Assembly (NCBI GenBank): GCA_963693365.1 | Contig: CAVNZM010000004.1 | Span: 4,464,001 to 4,528,000 of the forward strand | Direction of reading: 5' to 3' | DNA: 64,000 nt | Source: Amoebidium appalachense | Lineage: Eukaryota; Ichthyosporea | Part shown: positions 32,536 through 50,131 of the stretch, piece by piece | How the letters are laid out: each line of letters opens with the position of its first letter | How positions within the stretch are numbered: the stretch's first letter is position 1 | The notes under the pieces: model-generated | Databases searched by the model: none | Told to the model about the DNA's origin: nothing | The model's input: only the letters and a program-made list of their open reading frames with translations | Program-made: the position numbers and the translations under genes

Positions 32536-34120
32536 GGGGGTGGGGGGGGGGGGGGGGGGGGGGGAGGGATCTTGTGTGTGCCGGATGCATGAGAGGGCAA
32601 GGGGGGTTGATTGGGCGTTTGTGATGGCATAGCTGATTGGTGTCAACGTGTCGGTGTGGGTATATATATATAGATAGTGTGTGTGTGTGTGTGTTGTGTG
32701 CTGTGTGTTGAGGGGGATGGACCCGGAGGGGCGGGGGTGGGGAGGGGGGGGAGGGGGCGGGGGCATGGTAACGACCGGTGGAGATAGGGGAGGCTCTACC
32801 CCCCTCACCCCCTCCCCCCGATCTTCCTTCTCCCCCTTCCTCCCCCCCCGCCCCCCCCCAATCCCGGAACAATGAGGAGGATGGGATGTGTGTGTGTGGG
32901 GGGGGGGGGGGGGGGGGGAGGGAGGGGGGGGGGAGGGGGAAGGATGGAGGGGGGAAGAAAGGTATGGATGCAGCATACCGAAGTTTGGTTTTGTGCATGA
33001 TCTGATCTAGTGGTGGTGCAGAGCAAGGCGGGCAAGGCCAGCATCCACACCATCATGTATCTGGCTGACAAACAGCCCGCATCATACAGCCTCATCACCG
33101 ACAACTGCCAGGTTGGTTTTTTTTTTTTTGGGGGGGGGGGGGGGGGGTTGTTTTTTTTTTTTGGGGGGGGGGGGGGGCCGATGGGAGAGGCTTGTGTGTG
33201 TAAAGAAGGGTGTGTGTGCGGGGGGAGGCAAGCGAGGTGGGGAAGGGTGTGTGGGGGGGAGGGGAGGGGGCATTAGCAGGTTTGGAGGTGTTTTTGTTCT
33301 GGGTGGGGAGGGTGGGTGGGAGGGGACTGGGGAGGGGGGGGGGGGGGGGGGTTATAAGTTTGGTGGATTTGTGTTGTTGTTATTGGGGAGTCAGTTAGCA
33401 GTGAAGGGATCTTCACGTAGTTCGGGCAGGTAGATGGGTTGGGCCTTAGGCCATTCCCTCCTGTGAAGTTTGTGAAAATGTGTGAAGCAGCATGGTGCAA
33501 TGTGGTAAAGGTTGGTCTGCAAGTTGGAAGGCATGTGCGGAGAGTGGAACCCGGGCAGGAGATGGTTGTGGTGGAGGGGGAGCGTGTGTGTGTATGTGGG
33601 GGGGGGGGGGGAGGGGGGCGGGGAAGAGGGGGGGGGGGGGGGGGGCTGGGGAGGGGGGAGGGGAAGAGAAGGAAGGGAAGGGGATAGGGAAAACGGCTGT
33701 GACAACCGGGCATCTTGGGTGTTAGCTGCAACATAATGCACTGTTACATAGTCCTCCCCTTTCCCCTCCCCCCCCCCCCTCTCTCTCCCCCCCCCCCCCC
33801 CCCCCCCGCCGCCGCCGCCACCGTCTATCCCGTGCTCCAATGGGCTCTGTTCATTACGCATAAAATCTGCATTGTGGTTACCGTTGCGAATGTATGCTAA
33901 GTGTGCTGTAACGTGTTCTAATCCCCCCCTCCCCTTACCCCCTACCCCCCCCCCCCCCCCCCTACCCCCAAGAGGGCGCTCCCCAGCCCTACACACACAG
34001 GCGCACGCGGGCGCGCGCACACACACACGCAGACACAGACACACACACATACACGCACGCACACACACACACACAAACCCGCAGCATTTTGCTCAGGTAA
34101 TGTTCAACGACATCGTTTAG
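30721..34120 (+). CDS. LRAT-like (permuted papain fold) small protein
   Basis: Five exons: 30721-30723 (only the ATG, followed directly by GTGAGT), 31055-31136, 31889-32157, 33022-33111, 34085-34120. Phases fit and give 159 residues ending in TAG. The order His66/His67 in VDHHFVLLTT, then Cys147 in YSLITDNCQHFA, matches the His...Cys arrangement of LRAT-type proteins, where the Cys sits in an NC(E/Q)HF motif. Known relatives are acyltransferases, phospholipases or thiol hydrolases; the substrate here is unknown. The N-terminal acidic stretch (ATEEELGERVVEAEL) has no match I recognise. The start is the weakest part: an ATG ending its exon is plausible but unproven. The acceptor at 33022 was chosen over 33011 because only it keeps phase. 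Introns carry poly-G and a short TG repeat. Confidence 0.6.
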
Positions 34121-35726
34121 CACTCTCTCCTGAGGCCAAGAGGCTTGTACAGTGTATGATGGTTGTTTTAGCCTATGTACATGTTCAACCTTAAAAAAAA
34201 AAGCCATCATTGTGTCTTTGTACATTTTTACATTTCATGCTTGTCTACATTTTTACATTTCATGCTTGTCATTTAAAAGACACTTGACAGTTTTCAAAAA
34301 AAAATTCGAATGTGGCTAACTGCATAAATTCTGTGATTGTCCAGTGTTTTTTCAAAATCTTGATGATGCCTTAGATTTCCCGGCCCCTAGGTTACGTGAT
34401 CTATATTCATATGGTTCTGTAGGTTGAGTTGTTCTCGGATGATGGCAACATTAGAAATTTCCGGCAATGCAATGAGCAGATATATATCTTGAAAAGAAAT
34501 TTAAATAACTTCAGTGAAAACTCGTGATGTGAGCGTGTATGTTTCCTTGGCTGCTAAATTAGCTATGCAAGCTCTGTGTATGACCATTATAGACTTAAGC
34601 TAGTTGAATTCCCAGAGGCAAAGCTTCTATCGATGATCGGATTTTGTAATGACGAAACAAGGATATCAAGGCCATTTTACTCGAATAGTTTTATACACCA
34701 GGCACTACACATGTGCGGCACAAGTTTGGTAACTTTTTGGTTCCCAGGCAACACAGTAGAATCCAATGGTGCTGCATTTATGGCATGGAATTCATTCTGA
34801 GATCTGCGTGTGGCCCATATCCGGCTAACGTGATGGTTCACAGGTGCCGCTAGGTGCAATGCACATGTAAGTTGTATATAGTGTGTGTGGCCCTCTGCAT
34901 GCATGAATTGGTTTAACCTGATGCATGATCAAAATATATACCCGTGATATATGTGAGAAGCGAGTGCATGCCTAGGTGCATTTTGTATACCCTGTGGGTG
35001 AACAACTACATAATAACGTGCACGCGATTGTGTACATGTGCACGTGTGCGTGCAAAAGTACAAACTATTATACCAATCGCAGCACACGTGTTGAGATGTG
35101 ATTCATGTACATGTAACATGCCTGTGGAATGCATAAGCATGCATGTGCAGGCGTTGTATACACGCACGTTTACATGCAAGGCACAGAAATTCGCCCGCGC
35201 TCGCGGGGAGAGGGGGGGGGGGGGGGGGGATATTCTCCCACTTAAGCTTAAAATGTCGGTTTTTTTTTGGTTTATAGTTTGACAAGCCACTGAAATCGAC
35301 ACGAGCATTTCACAGGTCGTTTTCTGTATTTTGGGCTGTTCAGCAATTCATGCAGAAGGAGTGGTTACTAACGACGAGATGATACTTGCCATTTTGAAAA
35401 ACCGTCACAACATTTACGGAAATTAAATCAATCAATCGTACACCCAGTTATTCAATCTTTCATAGACTTCGAGAGAGGTCACTCACACAATCATCATGAC
35501 ACATACACAAAAGCAATATGAACCATTAGAACGTCCTTTGTTCTCCAAGGAGACGGAAAAAAAAAAGAAAAAGGAGGAAAAAGAAAGAAGGGGCAGGGGT
35601 GGTTGGGTGTTGTGGTGGGTGGTGGTGGGGGGAGGGGGGGGGGGGGGGGACAAGTAGTCGGGAGCGAACCGGCTGCCAAATAACCGCCTTGAGAAAAGGT
35701 GCGAGTGTGTGTCTTTTTGTGAGTGC

Positions 35727-35778
<52 letters not shown>

Positions 35779-35953
35779 GTGGTGGGTGCTGTGGAAGTGT
35801 GCGTGCATTTTTAGGTGGCCCGTGGCCAGGTCACCCTATGCCAAGGCTTATCCAATCAATCCACACCAAGACCATTTTAATGAAATACGAAGGGAACATC
35901 ATGCACAATTACATCAATACGCCATCTACTTTCGACCAAACAAATCTACCCCT
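34121..35953. other. Intergenic between convergent genes
   Basis: Ordinary AT-rich DNA with a 24-bp direct repeat (TTTTTACATTTCATGCTTGT core, two copies at about 34224-34271). From about 34900 to 35180 it is rich in TGCATG, GCACGT and TGTACA palindromes. A poly-G run lies at 35211-35229 and (TG)n at about 35727-35776. No gene is seen. Confidence 0.5.
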
Positions 35954-40337
<4,384 letters not shown>

Positions 40338-40482
40338 GCCTGTAGAAAAAAGGGGGGGGGGGGCGGGGGAGGATGGGGGGGGGAGAGGAAGGGGGGAGGG
40401 GGAGAAGGGGTGGGGGCGGTAGGGGGAGGAGGAAAGGGGGGGTCCGGAGTTAGAATGAGTTATGGGGGGATGGGTGAGGACG

Positions 40483-40516
<34 letters not shown>

Positions 40517-41832
40517 TCGGGGGAGCGGCGGATGGAGAGGTAGAATGTCGTTATGGAGGGGAAGGGAGAGGGGGGGAGGAGATGCAGGGGGGATGACGGG
40601 TGTGTGTGTTTGTGCTAAGGAGAGGAAGGGGGGGGGGGGGAGGGGGTATGTGTTAAATGCTATATCAACATTTCAACATGATGAGGAAGGGGTGTGGTTT
40701 AGGTGTCTTTTTTCTTTTTTTTTTGCCGGAAGGGGGGGGGGGGGAGGGGGGGGGGGAGGATACTATGACACTTCCAAAAAAAAACCCCAAGGACAAAAGG
40801 ACTATCCAGTAACGACTCGTATACCCATTTACGAACTGAGACGGAGGAGGGGGGGGGGGGAGGACGGAAAGCATGAAACAAAAAGGTGTGAAAGGGGAAA
40901 CAGCATACAATGCACTGTTGACGAAACATAGCACACACGGAGGGAGGCGAATGGTCCAATTGGCGTGCCAAAGACAATATGGAAAGAAAAACTGTTCTAA
41001 AACAAAGGGAGGGAAAGACGGAGCAAACAAGATGCACACAGTACGAGTCAAAAGGATCAGACCGTGGATCGTCTAGAGAGGTGTTTTAGAAATACCAAAG
41101 GAAAGGGCGTGTATTTGTAACCAACAAGGTGGGGGGACGGGGGGGAGAGAGTTAGTGGGAAGGGGAGGTAGAAGGGGCCAGGGGAGGGGTCGCGGGGGGC
41201 GGGGGGGGGGGGGGGGGGGGGGGGGGTAAAGTGTGTAGGTGCACACACGAACAGGGGAAGAGAGGTTGAGGACCGTTTGGAAGAAAAAGCACAGGCTGTA
41301 AGGACCCGGCCGGAAGGGGGGGGGGGTGGGGGGGGGGGGGATGGGTTAGAGGCTGAAGGGGTCGGGGTGGCGAGGGGGGGGGGAGGGGAGGGAGGGGGAG
41401 AGCGGAGAGGTGGGTGGGTGGGCGGGGGGGCGGGGGGGAGAATCTAGGATATTCAAAAGTGAGCCGCAGCATAAAGGACGCTGGTAAGACCGTGCAAGGT
41501 GTGACCCACGGGAAAACAAACGACAGGAAAAAGATCACAGGCCAGCACAGAGTCACATCGGCAGGGCACAAAAGCATGCTTCAACGAACACAGAGACTTG
41601 AACGTGAAATGAAGGATCACAGATAATAAACTATAATTTGTATGGACGTGTAGATTGACTGCCTCGGAGGAAACCGGGAAGCCTGGGGTGAATCTAGATG
41701 TTGCACGCAGGGTCGGGTGCTAAACAAATCTTGTACTTTGAGACGTTCAAACGAAACAGGGGGTGAGGGAGTGAGTGGGTAGACAGTCGGGCGGGTGGGC
41801 GGGCGGGCGGGCAGGCGGGCGGGCGTGTGTGT

Positions 41833-41880
<48 letters not shown>

Positions 41881-42273
41881 TGGGGGGGGTAGGGGGGGGG
41901 GGGGGGGGGGGGGGGTTGGTGGTTAAGTAACGAACAATGGGGTGGTAACCAAGGAAACACTGCAACCACGTTGGTGCTATATCCCCAACCCCACCTACCG
42001 AAGATCAAGGGTAGAGCAGGGGCACCTGCTTGGTGTCACTCTTCTCACCGTTTCTCCCTTGACTTAAACCTCCTGCTCTCAGCAATCACCGTTCGGATCA
42101 CACTACGCATGTAGCAAGCCTTCTATTCTAGCCACTGATGATAACGCATTACTTAGCTCTATCCTCTCAGCAGGGGCTCTCAGCTGTTTTGTTTTTCCGG
42201 GAGCTGAGCCGAAATACCTGCCAAATATGGCAAGTCGAAAATGAATGACGTCTCATCCACTCTGCCACCGGCC

Positions 42274-42305
<32 letters not shown>

Positions 42306-42503
42306 GAGAGAAGAACGGATGGCGGCTCAATATATGTATGTATGTTGTGTTGAACATGCTTTGGAGAGTGCACATCATGTGCATCACATTTACGTCTCGA
42401 ATAATTACGGAAATCACCAGTACACCAGTCCGCCGTATGTAGGCTAAGCTTCATCATTGGCATGCATACACATGCGCGCGCGCACACACACAACACACAC
42501 ACA

Positions 42504-42551
<48 letters not shown>

Positions 42552-43670
42552 TACACACACTTACGAGCATATCCCGGACTCCGTGTACTAATAACATTGT
42601 ATGCCCCCAAGTACGTGAGCCTTTCAATGCATGCATATGCGTCTGACGTCTGAGTCATGCACGTGCGTAACCGAGGGGAAGGCCCCAAGGGAGAGAGGGG
42701 TGAGAGGGGTGAGGGTGGGGGATGTGGAGATGTGGGGTGGGGGGGTGGGGGTTGGGGTGGGGTGGGGGGGGGGGACCAGGGGTTGTGACGGAAAACACGG
42801 GCGGATTTTGCCCATGACATAGCACTCACGCGAATATCCATATCATACCGAGTCTATCCTCGAGGTGGCTACAAAAATTAGTTATCTCATAGTACATAGT
42901 ATCCGACATTCAACGTAGTCATACGAAACAATCCCAGTTCTAGCATACTACTTCCCCGTGGAAATTTGCATGGGGGAGGGGGGGGGGGGGGGTTTGCTGA
43001 ATGGAAGTAAACCGTCCGGTCCCCTGTCTGAAGTGAAGAAATAAGTCCTAGAGTTGCATAACAGTTAGGTAAGCAGTTTTGCTTTTATTTTCGATCATCA
43101 GCTAAAGGATTTATATATGTGCTCGAAAACCTCCGTACATGTACAAAACAGAACAGTGTCGGGGAGTTAGAAGCCAGACCTACACTAGATTCTAGATTTT
43201 TTTACTGCTGCCTGTACGCGAGGCTGCCGATTTTCGGTATGTTTCATTGTGTATATCATGTGTCATATATTCACATATATTTATCTCATATTTATATAGT
43301 CAGAAGATTAGACGACACGTATCCTCTTAAAACTTTTAACTATCACAACGTGTGGCAGTTCAAAGTATGAAAACGGAAAAAATATGCAAGCACGACCACG
43401 TGCAGGATAAAAAGAAGCACTCAGCACCGTCAGCAGCGCATCTCCAACACCTCACGTCCAAAGCAAAAACTACCCCCCCACCCCCCCCTCCTAACATCAC
43501 TCCTCCTCATCCCCCCTTCCCCCCCCCCTTCCCCCCCCCCTCCCCCTAAAACCACCATTCGTCACACTAATCCCTCGACCCCCCCCCCCCCCCCCCCCCC
43601 CCTCCCTCCCCCTTCACCTTGGCCCAGACCACATTCACTCCTTCATTCACACAAGCTTACTAAATGTGTT
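40338..43670. other. Upstream of zinc-knuckle/TatD gene; repeats, no coding exon called
   Basis: G-rich DNA at 40350-40770 and 41130-41440, (TG)n at 41825-41880, poly-A at about 42275-42300, (CA)n at about 42483-42548, and poly-C at 43480-43615. On the minus strand a small non-coding exon may lie near 42027-42000, between CAAGCAG and a GTAGGT donor. It could be the 5' exon of the gene starting at 40337. Nothing else is supported. Confidence 0.4.
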
Positions 43671-45542
43671 TTACAAAGTAATCGTGTTGTTAAGGTTTCC
43701 TGACCCGTCCCGCTCTTGCGGCTTGCTCTGATCAAGCAACCATTCGCCGTTCACAACAAACTTGTACTGGTATGTGCCGGGAGCAAGAGGCAGCGTGAGG
43801 TTGTGTCTGCGGCCGTCCGCTTGCATCTTATGACGTGTCTGCCAGCCGTCAAATGCTCCAACCAGATACACCTGTTGATTAACGGAGAAAGTGAGTACAT
43901 AAGAGCATGGTGACGGAAGTTATGGCAATAATTTTTATCAACAACAAAACAAAAGGGTTTGAAGGTTGAAACCGTTGATTTATGCCTCCGGCACATACAT
44001 ACTATACATCAATGTCATTATACCAGTTACGTCCATGGAACCGAGCCTGCAGCATGGGCAGTATATAGGACAAAAAGGGCAGTATATAGGACAAAAAGCA
44101 AGTGATATCCACACGCTTCCATGCTTGAGCAGCACGCGGCACACAATAAGGCGTATGAATATGCCACAGAACTCTGAACCGGAGAGCCCCGTCCAGGGGA
44201 GGATAGGGGGGAGGGCCGGGGGGAGGGGAGAGGGTGCGCGCGCACATGTGTGTGTGTGTTTTGGGGGTGGGGAGGGGGGGAAACAAAAGCTCACCTCAGC
44301 ACTCTCATCTGTGTCAAACTCGAACGTGTGCATAGCAGGCCCTGCGGGGGTTGCCGCAGTAACAGGGGTAGGTGCGGCCGCGATTGGCTCATAGGCCTTA
44401 ACTACAGGTGTGTCGTGTGCCACCTCAGCGACTACCGGCTCAACCTTTGTTGGTTCCGCAGGGACATATGCAACGGGGTGAGGTACGGCAGCCGAAACCT
44501 CGGGAGCGGCTACTGGTGTGGCAGCTGCCTGAACCTCCACCTTTGAGTGTGCAGTGACTTCGGGGACCTGTGATGCTGCGACGGTGGGAACAGGATTGGG
44601 CTCGGCCTGTTTGGTGGACTCGGCGGCTTTGGCAACAGCGACGGTTGCACCGGATTCAGGCATGTCATCAACCTAAAAATATGGAACAAGAAAGAGGAGA
44701 TCAGTGGACAAATCATGTGGTTATATATAGCATGTACAGAGCGAAATAGAGTAGTATACACATGACAATGTTAGGGTTGTGCTCAATGGCACAGCAAAAA
44801 AAAGGCGAGGACGTCATTCTTTGGTAGCCTAGTAAATGGACAGGCACTTGGATGCGTGTGTCATAAATAGACAGCCTAATTTTTGAAAATGAGCACCCTG
44901 AATATTGAAATGCTGTAAGCACAACCCGATGCAGTATGTCAGTGCAGCATGCGGGGAGGAGAGAGGTAGGGGCGGATGATGGGGGGGGACAGTGGGACTG
45001 CGGCAACTGGAGGGGGGGGGGGGGGGGGGGGTTCCGAAGAGGGGGGAGAGGGGGTGGGGGGGAGGGACAATCTCGGTGACAAAAAACCGCCTTCACTTCA
45101 CCAAAGTCCTCTTGGAATGCGTGAATCTATCCACCCAAGACACCCTATAGGATGCAACCGTCGCAGACTAATCACCGTGATTCCGGAGAGCTTGTGCAAG
45201 GCTAACAGGAACCAGCATATCCACATTCAATCGCAATCGTGCACGCATGTTTGTTCCCATTGGCGCAACTAAACGTCCAGTACTTTTTAAGGTATAAAAA
45301 TGTTATTAAGCCGGCATTCAACCTTTCAAACCAGAAAACTCACTGCTGTATGTACGGTTATGCATAAGTTGAAATGATATGTTGCTTGCAACTGCTCTGC
45401 ACTGCAATTGTGTGGGGTGCACAGTGCACTGTACCTTGGTCTGAACGGGTGCCACATCTGTTTTGACCTTCTGATCGGTCTTGTTTTTCTTACCGGATAT
45501 TTTCAGCGACATCCGGCGCATAATCTCCTTCACCTTACCCAT
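43671..45542 (-). CDS. Small CBM48 (AMPK-beta type) glycogen-binding protein
   Basis: Three exons, all phase 0: 45542-45435, 44672-44295, 43871-43671, giving 228 residues. The N-terminus is basic (MGKVKEIMRRMSLKISGKKN). A middle linker of about 110 residues is almost only Ala, Val, Pro, Thr and Glu and is probably disordered. The C-terminus (about 153-228) is a carbohydrate-binding module of family 48: TFEFDTDESAE, VYLVGAFDGWQ, LAPGTYQYKFVVNGEWLLD and a closing GNLNNTITL. In AMPK beta subunits and starch/glycogen enzymes this module binds alpha-glucans through conserved aromatics, here the Trp in FDGW and in GEWLLD. It lacks the C-terminal AMPK beta association domain, so it is not a full beta subunit. 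A role as glycogen-binding adaptor is inferred. A CCAAT box (ATTGG at 45764-45768) lies about 220 nt upstream. Confidence 0.85.
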
Positions 45543-46720
45543 TTTTGCGAGCTACCAAATAAACTACACAAACTAAGTAACTTTGTTACGCAGTGAAACG
45601 TTACAACAACTAGCATGTAATCCTGAGCGAGACGTTGGTCAAAGTCAACTTTGGATTTTATGGAGTCATGAGTACCGGTCAATGGAATCTAAGGGCCTTT
45701 TCGGAAGCATGACTATGTCACTATGTCTCAAGGCAAATGACAGTAGCGTTATTTAAACATCCGATTGGGTACATAAAATTACTTAAAACTTTAAGTTTGA
45801 AGAGATCTATTGAGCTCTAGAGCCCTCGTGATATCTAGAGTTTGTTATTCATGTATTCTCTCCAGGCTTTTTAGCTTCCTTGCGTTTTTATAGATAGCCA
45901 TTTTACTTCTATTACGTGAGCAGACAAATAAAATCATACAAATTCATTAGAGCTTTTCTCTATTTACTGATACATATCCAGGGATATTTTAAATTTGCTA
46001 TATGTCACCCCGGCATTTGCACTCTTCGCATAAAAACGCACCCTGTAGCTGATTTCAAATACAGAACAAAGTAAATGAGTCATTATTGAAAAGTCCAAAT
46101 ATCTACAACACAATTATGTATATGTGCGTGTAAAGTTGCAACTCTTGCAAGCTACTGGAAATGTTGCAACTTTTCAACAGCTGATATGAGAAATATTCTT
46201 GATATTGCCAAAATGGAGTCCCGGACATGCCTAGATGTCCTACACGTCAAGCTGTTGGATGCATATCATAGTGGAATGTTGCCTGTTTTTAGAATTCACG
46301 TGATTGGTTCAACAAGCCGTTCATCAGTAGCCTTAACGCGAAATGATTGGCGGTCGACCTGGAATCTCCCAAACAGCACGTGAATGGAGCCATAAGTGAT
46401 TTCGAGGTATATGTTTGTCTATCATATCCAAATTCCGAGTCTTCACACAGATTCAAAAGCTGTTATGAACTATATTTGACTGTATACTAATTCATTTATC
46501 TAAGGAAAATACTCCATTTTTCTCTATTGGCGACGGCTGCATCCTTGGACACGGATGGGCCACGCCAGTTTTTATTGAGATACCTAATCGAGATTACGTT
46601 ACCCACGATGCGCGCTCATCCAATTGTCACCGTTGAGCTCACAAAATGAAACATCAACATTGATGTTGCCGTTTACAACGCGTTACTAACACGTACTGAC
46701 ATGTTGCCGCACGTGCGACG

Positions 46721-46751
<31 letters not shown>

Positions 46752-47252
46752 AAAAGAAAAAGAAAAGAAAAGAAAAGGAAAAAGGAGACACCGCCTCAGT
46801 AGGTGGTAGAACGCGTTACCACTCGGCGGCTGAAATTTTCACGTGTTTACGTTTACGGTAAGGTGCCATCATTCACCTCGCGTATCTCCTCGCGTAAGTC
46901 ACATGTTGGTGGGTGCTGAAGTGTAGTGACCGGGCTGTGTTTTGTTGGTGTGGTTGGTTACTATGGCAAACTGGCTTTGGAAGCTTGGACACACGGAGCA
47001 ACATTGCTGTGGTTTGTGCAAGCCCGTGCTTTATCCATCTTTGACAAGCTTTTGTTAATCGGCATGGCTTTCCTTGCGAACGAAGCTTTGTTCTGAGATG
47101 TACTTGACGAAAACAAAAAGTGCTCAATGAATTCGCGCGTACGAAAGTAGTAGGTCCCCCCCCCCCCCCCCCCCCCTCTCTACCTACTTTCCCACCCCCT
47201 TCAGCCATCCCAACTGCAGTCCTCACAGCCCCTTCTCCCCCGCTCTGCCGCT

Positions 47253-47287
<35 letters not shown>

Positions 47288-47895
47288 TTTCGGGGACAAA
47301 CGCACACACACACACACCACTCCGCGCCCCCCTCTTTTTCCTAGCCTTTTCCTTCCCTTACTCCTTTTCCTAAAAAGTACAGTCACAACAAAAAAAATGC
47401 ACAGACGGGAGGAGTGTAGTGATAAGTGTATTAGGAAAAGCTAGTGATCCAGAGAAATGAGCATACGAGCTCTGTAGGGAACGGTCAGGCCCGGATGGAT
47501 TGAAACACCCGCGCACACACGCACACGGATACACACACACGCACACGAACACACGCACACACACGCACGTGCACACACACACACACACACACAGACACGT
47601 ACGCAAGCACATGCGCAAACAGACAAATACACATGTGCGTACACGGACACACACACACGAATGGGCATGAGACTGCCGTCCGCCTTATGTTTTTGTCTCT
47701 TTAGTCTTTTTCTTTAGATTTTCTTTTTGTCTGCCCCTTTCTCCCTCTCCGTCTCTCCCTTCCTCCCTCCCTCCCTCCCTCCCTCCCTCCCTCCCTCCCT
47801 CCCTCCCTCCCTCCCTCCCTCCCTAGCTCCCTCCCTCCCTCTCTACCCCCACCCACCCTCCAACCCCATCCACCCTCCATCCCCACCCACCCTCC

Positions 47896-47936
<41 letters not shown>

Positions 47937-48344
47937 CCCCCCCCCCCCTCCCCCTCTCCCTCTCCCTCCCTCCCTCTCTCTCCCTCTCCCTCTCTCCCCT
48001 TTCCTCCCCCGAGGCTGCCTCATTCTTCTATGCTCTGAAGCCCCCCCCCTCCCCCCCCCCTCCCCCAAGCCCTCCACTCCCGGCCCTCCTCCCTCCCCCC
48101 CCCCCCCCCCCCCCCCCCCGCCCCCCCTTCCCCCCGGAGTCGAGTCCCATTTACTCGTGGAACCCCCTTCGCCCTTTCCGCCTACATATCTCCACCTCTT
48201 GTGTCCCTTCCCCCCCTCCATTCTTTCCCCTCACTCTCTCCCCTCCAGCCCTCCCCTTCCCCCCCTCTCCTCCCGCCCCTCCCACCCCCCAAAATCACAA
48301 CCACCACAAACACATACACACACAAACACACACACTCACACTCA

Positions 48345-48395
<51 letters not shown>

Positions 48396-49519
48396 ACACA
48401 CACACTCAGACACACACACAGAGAGAGAGAGAGAAAGCCGGAGGGTGTGAGGTTTGTGTGTTTGGGGTGGGTGGGTGGGGGGGGAGGGGGGGGGGGGGGG
48501 GGTGAGACCAAGAGGAAAGGGGGGCTTTGTTATCTTGCACGCTATCCTGGGGTTGATATAGTTTTCTACAGCCAAAGTCTTCGCTGCAGCCCGTCTCCAG
48601 AACAGTTAGACTCAGGCTCTTGCCTTCTTTTGAACTTAAAATGCCACATTAGATAGGTTCATATATATCCATGAATATATGCATAATTCCTGGCCCCTTC
48701 CCCTCCCCGCCCTAGCCCCTTTCCCCATGCCCTATACCCACCTGCGATCCCCCCACCCCACTTTTTCATCTTTCACCCCCCTTGCCTTGCCCTACCCACC
48801 GCCAGCCCCCTTCCCCCCCCACCTCCCACCCCCCACCCACCCAGCCACCCAGCTCCCGCCGCCCCACAGGCATCTCCTCCCCCCCTCCCCCCCCCCCCCC
48901 CCCCCCCTCCCCCTGAAAAGGGGATTCTGCAAGTGCTTTTCAGAAGTGAAGATGGTGGTCTTGGTTGACATACCAGCAAGAAATTAATGGAGGTATGATA
49001 TGGTGAGGGGAAGAAGGTGTAGGGCAGTTCGGCTTAATGGCCGGAAAATGGTTTTGACCCCCCCCCCCCCCCGGGGGGGGGAGGGGGATGGGGGCTTGTC
49101 TCGAGCTGCGTCTTGACAACTTCTTCACGCTTGCGTTTTTTACTTCCCCTCCTCCCATTGCCCCTCTTCCCTAATACTTTTCCTCGATGGTTTGCCCCCC
49201 TTCATCTACTCACTCATGCTTTCTTCCACCCCTTACCGCTCTTCGCGTGTACTTTGTGCTTAATTATGTACTTCAAACTGCCACCGCCCTTCAAAACCTT
49301 TGCCCTTCACTTATACTTTCCCTCCCCCTGCACAGGGAAGCTGCAGCACGCCACATGTTGACCACCTGTCGCCTAATTCGCGATACCTCTATGATACCAC
49401 CCCCACTCTTCTAGTATCCAGCCTAGGAAAAAAATTTTGAGCGGGTTTTGGATAGTCCTTTAAGCTATCAACTACTAGTTTCACGTAAAACAATAAACTT
49501 TAAAATATCACAAACGAAA
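45543..49519. other. Intergenic between divergent genes; repeats, no gene seen
   Basis: 45543-46720 is plain AT-rich DNA. Poly-A with GAAAA units covers about 46724-46785. 46800-47140 is complex sequence without a convincing frame. 47155-47290 is poly-C. (CA)n-like DNA lies at 47510-47665, (CCCT)n at about 47759-47822, CT/C-rich DNA at 47890-48290, and CA/GA repeats at 48300-48440. Poly-G and poly-C follow at 48478-48502 and 48880-48915. A short minus-strand frame from about 48971 exists, but I cannot support it as a gene. Confidence 0.5.
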
Positions 49520-50098
49520 ATGACCGACACGGTTGTCACACCCACATACTATGACGTCCACGCACACCTCGCCGACAACCTATTCTCGGGCGATCTTTCA
49601 GACGTTCTCTCCAAGGCAAGAGCAGACGGTGTACTTGGAGTGCTGGCCGTGAGCGAAAATTTGGAAGAGGCGGAAAGGATTTTAGAACTCTCCCGTTCGA
49701 ATCCGGGCTTTGTGGGGGCGTGCGCGGGGATGCATCCAGAAAAAGCGTCGATGGAGAGTCTGCCAGCCATGCTGCGGTTTATTCGCGATAACAAGGACAG
49801 TTTGACGGCTGTTGGTGAGGTGGGTCTTGTTTTTTCATGATCAAAACGGTTTTGTCTGCCCCCCCCCCCCCCTCCCCCCCCCCTCCCCCCGCGCACCCTC
49901 GTAACTCGTTCTGTGTGTTTGATGTGGCTGTCCGTCGTGAATGTGTACGTCGTACTTTGTAGCCTCCCCCCCCCCCCCCCCCCCCCCCAAACACACACGT
50001 AATCTGCACATGCACATACACACCCTCTCTCTCTCTTTCTCTCTCTCGTGTGCTCACACACACACACACACGCGCGCGCGCGCATACACACACACACT

Positions 50099-50131
<33 letters not shown>

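Noticed and set aside
33011-33021. Acceptor at 33010 for the LRAT-like gene
   Set aside because: It would break the reading frame with the previous exon; the acceptor ending at 33021 keeps it.
46795-46860. tRNA-like stretch (CTCAGTAGGTGGTAGAACGC)
   Set aside because: It recalls a D-arm, but no TPsiC box (GGTTCRANYCC) or matching acceptor stem follows.
46873-47110. Minus-strand frame of about 80 codons of complex sequence
   Set aside because: The frame upstream is only poly-G translation and no start codon or splice site supports it.
48900-48990. Short frames on both strands after a poly-C tract
   Set aside because: They are under 25 codons and each lacks a partner exon.
49448-49519. Upstream extension of TATDN3
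   Set aside because: The frame is open but starts with TTG, and the ATG at 49520 matches the normal length of the family.
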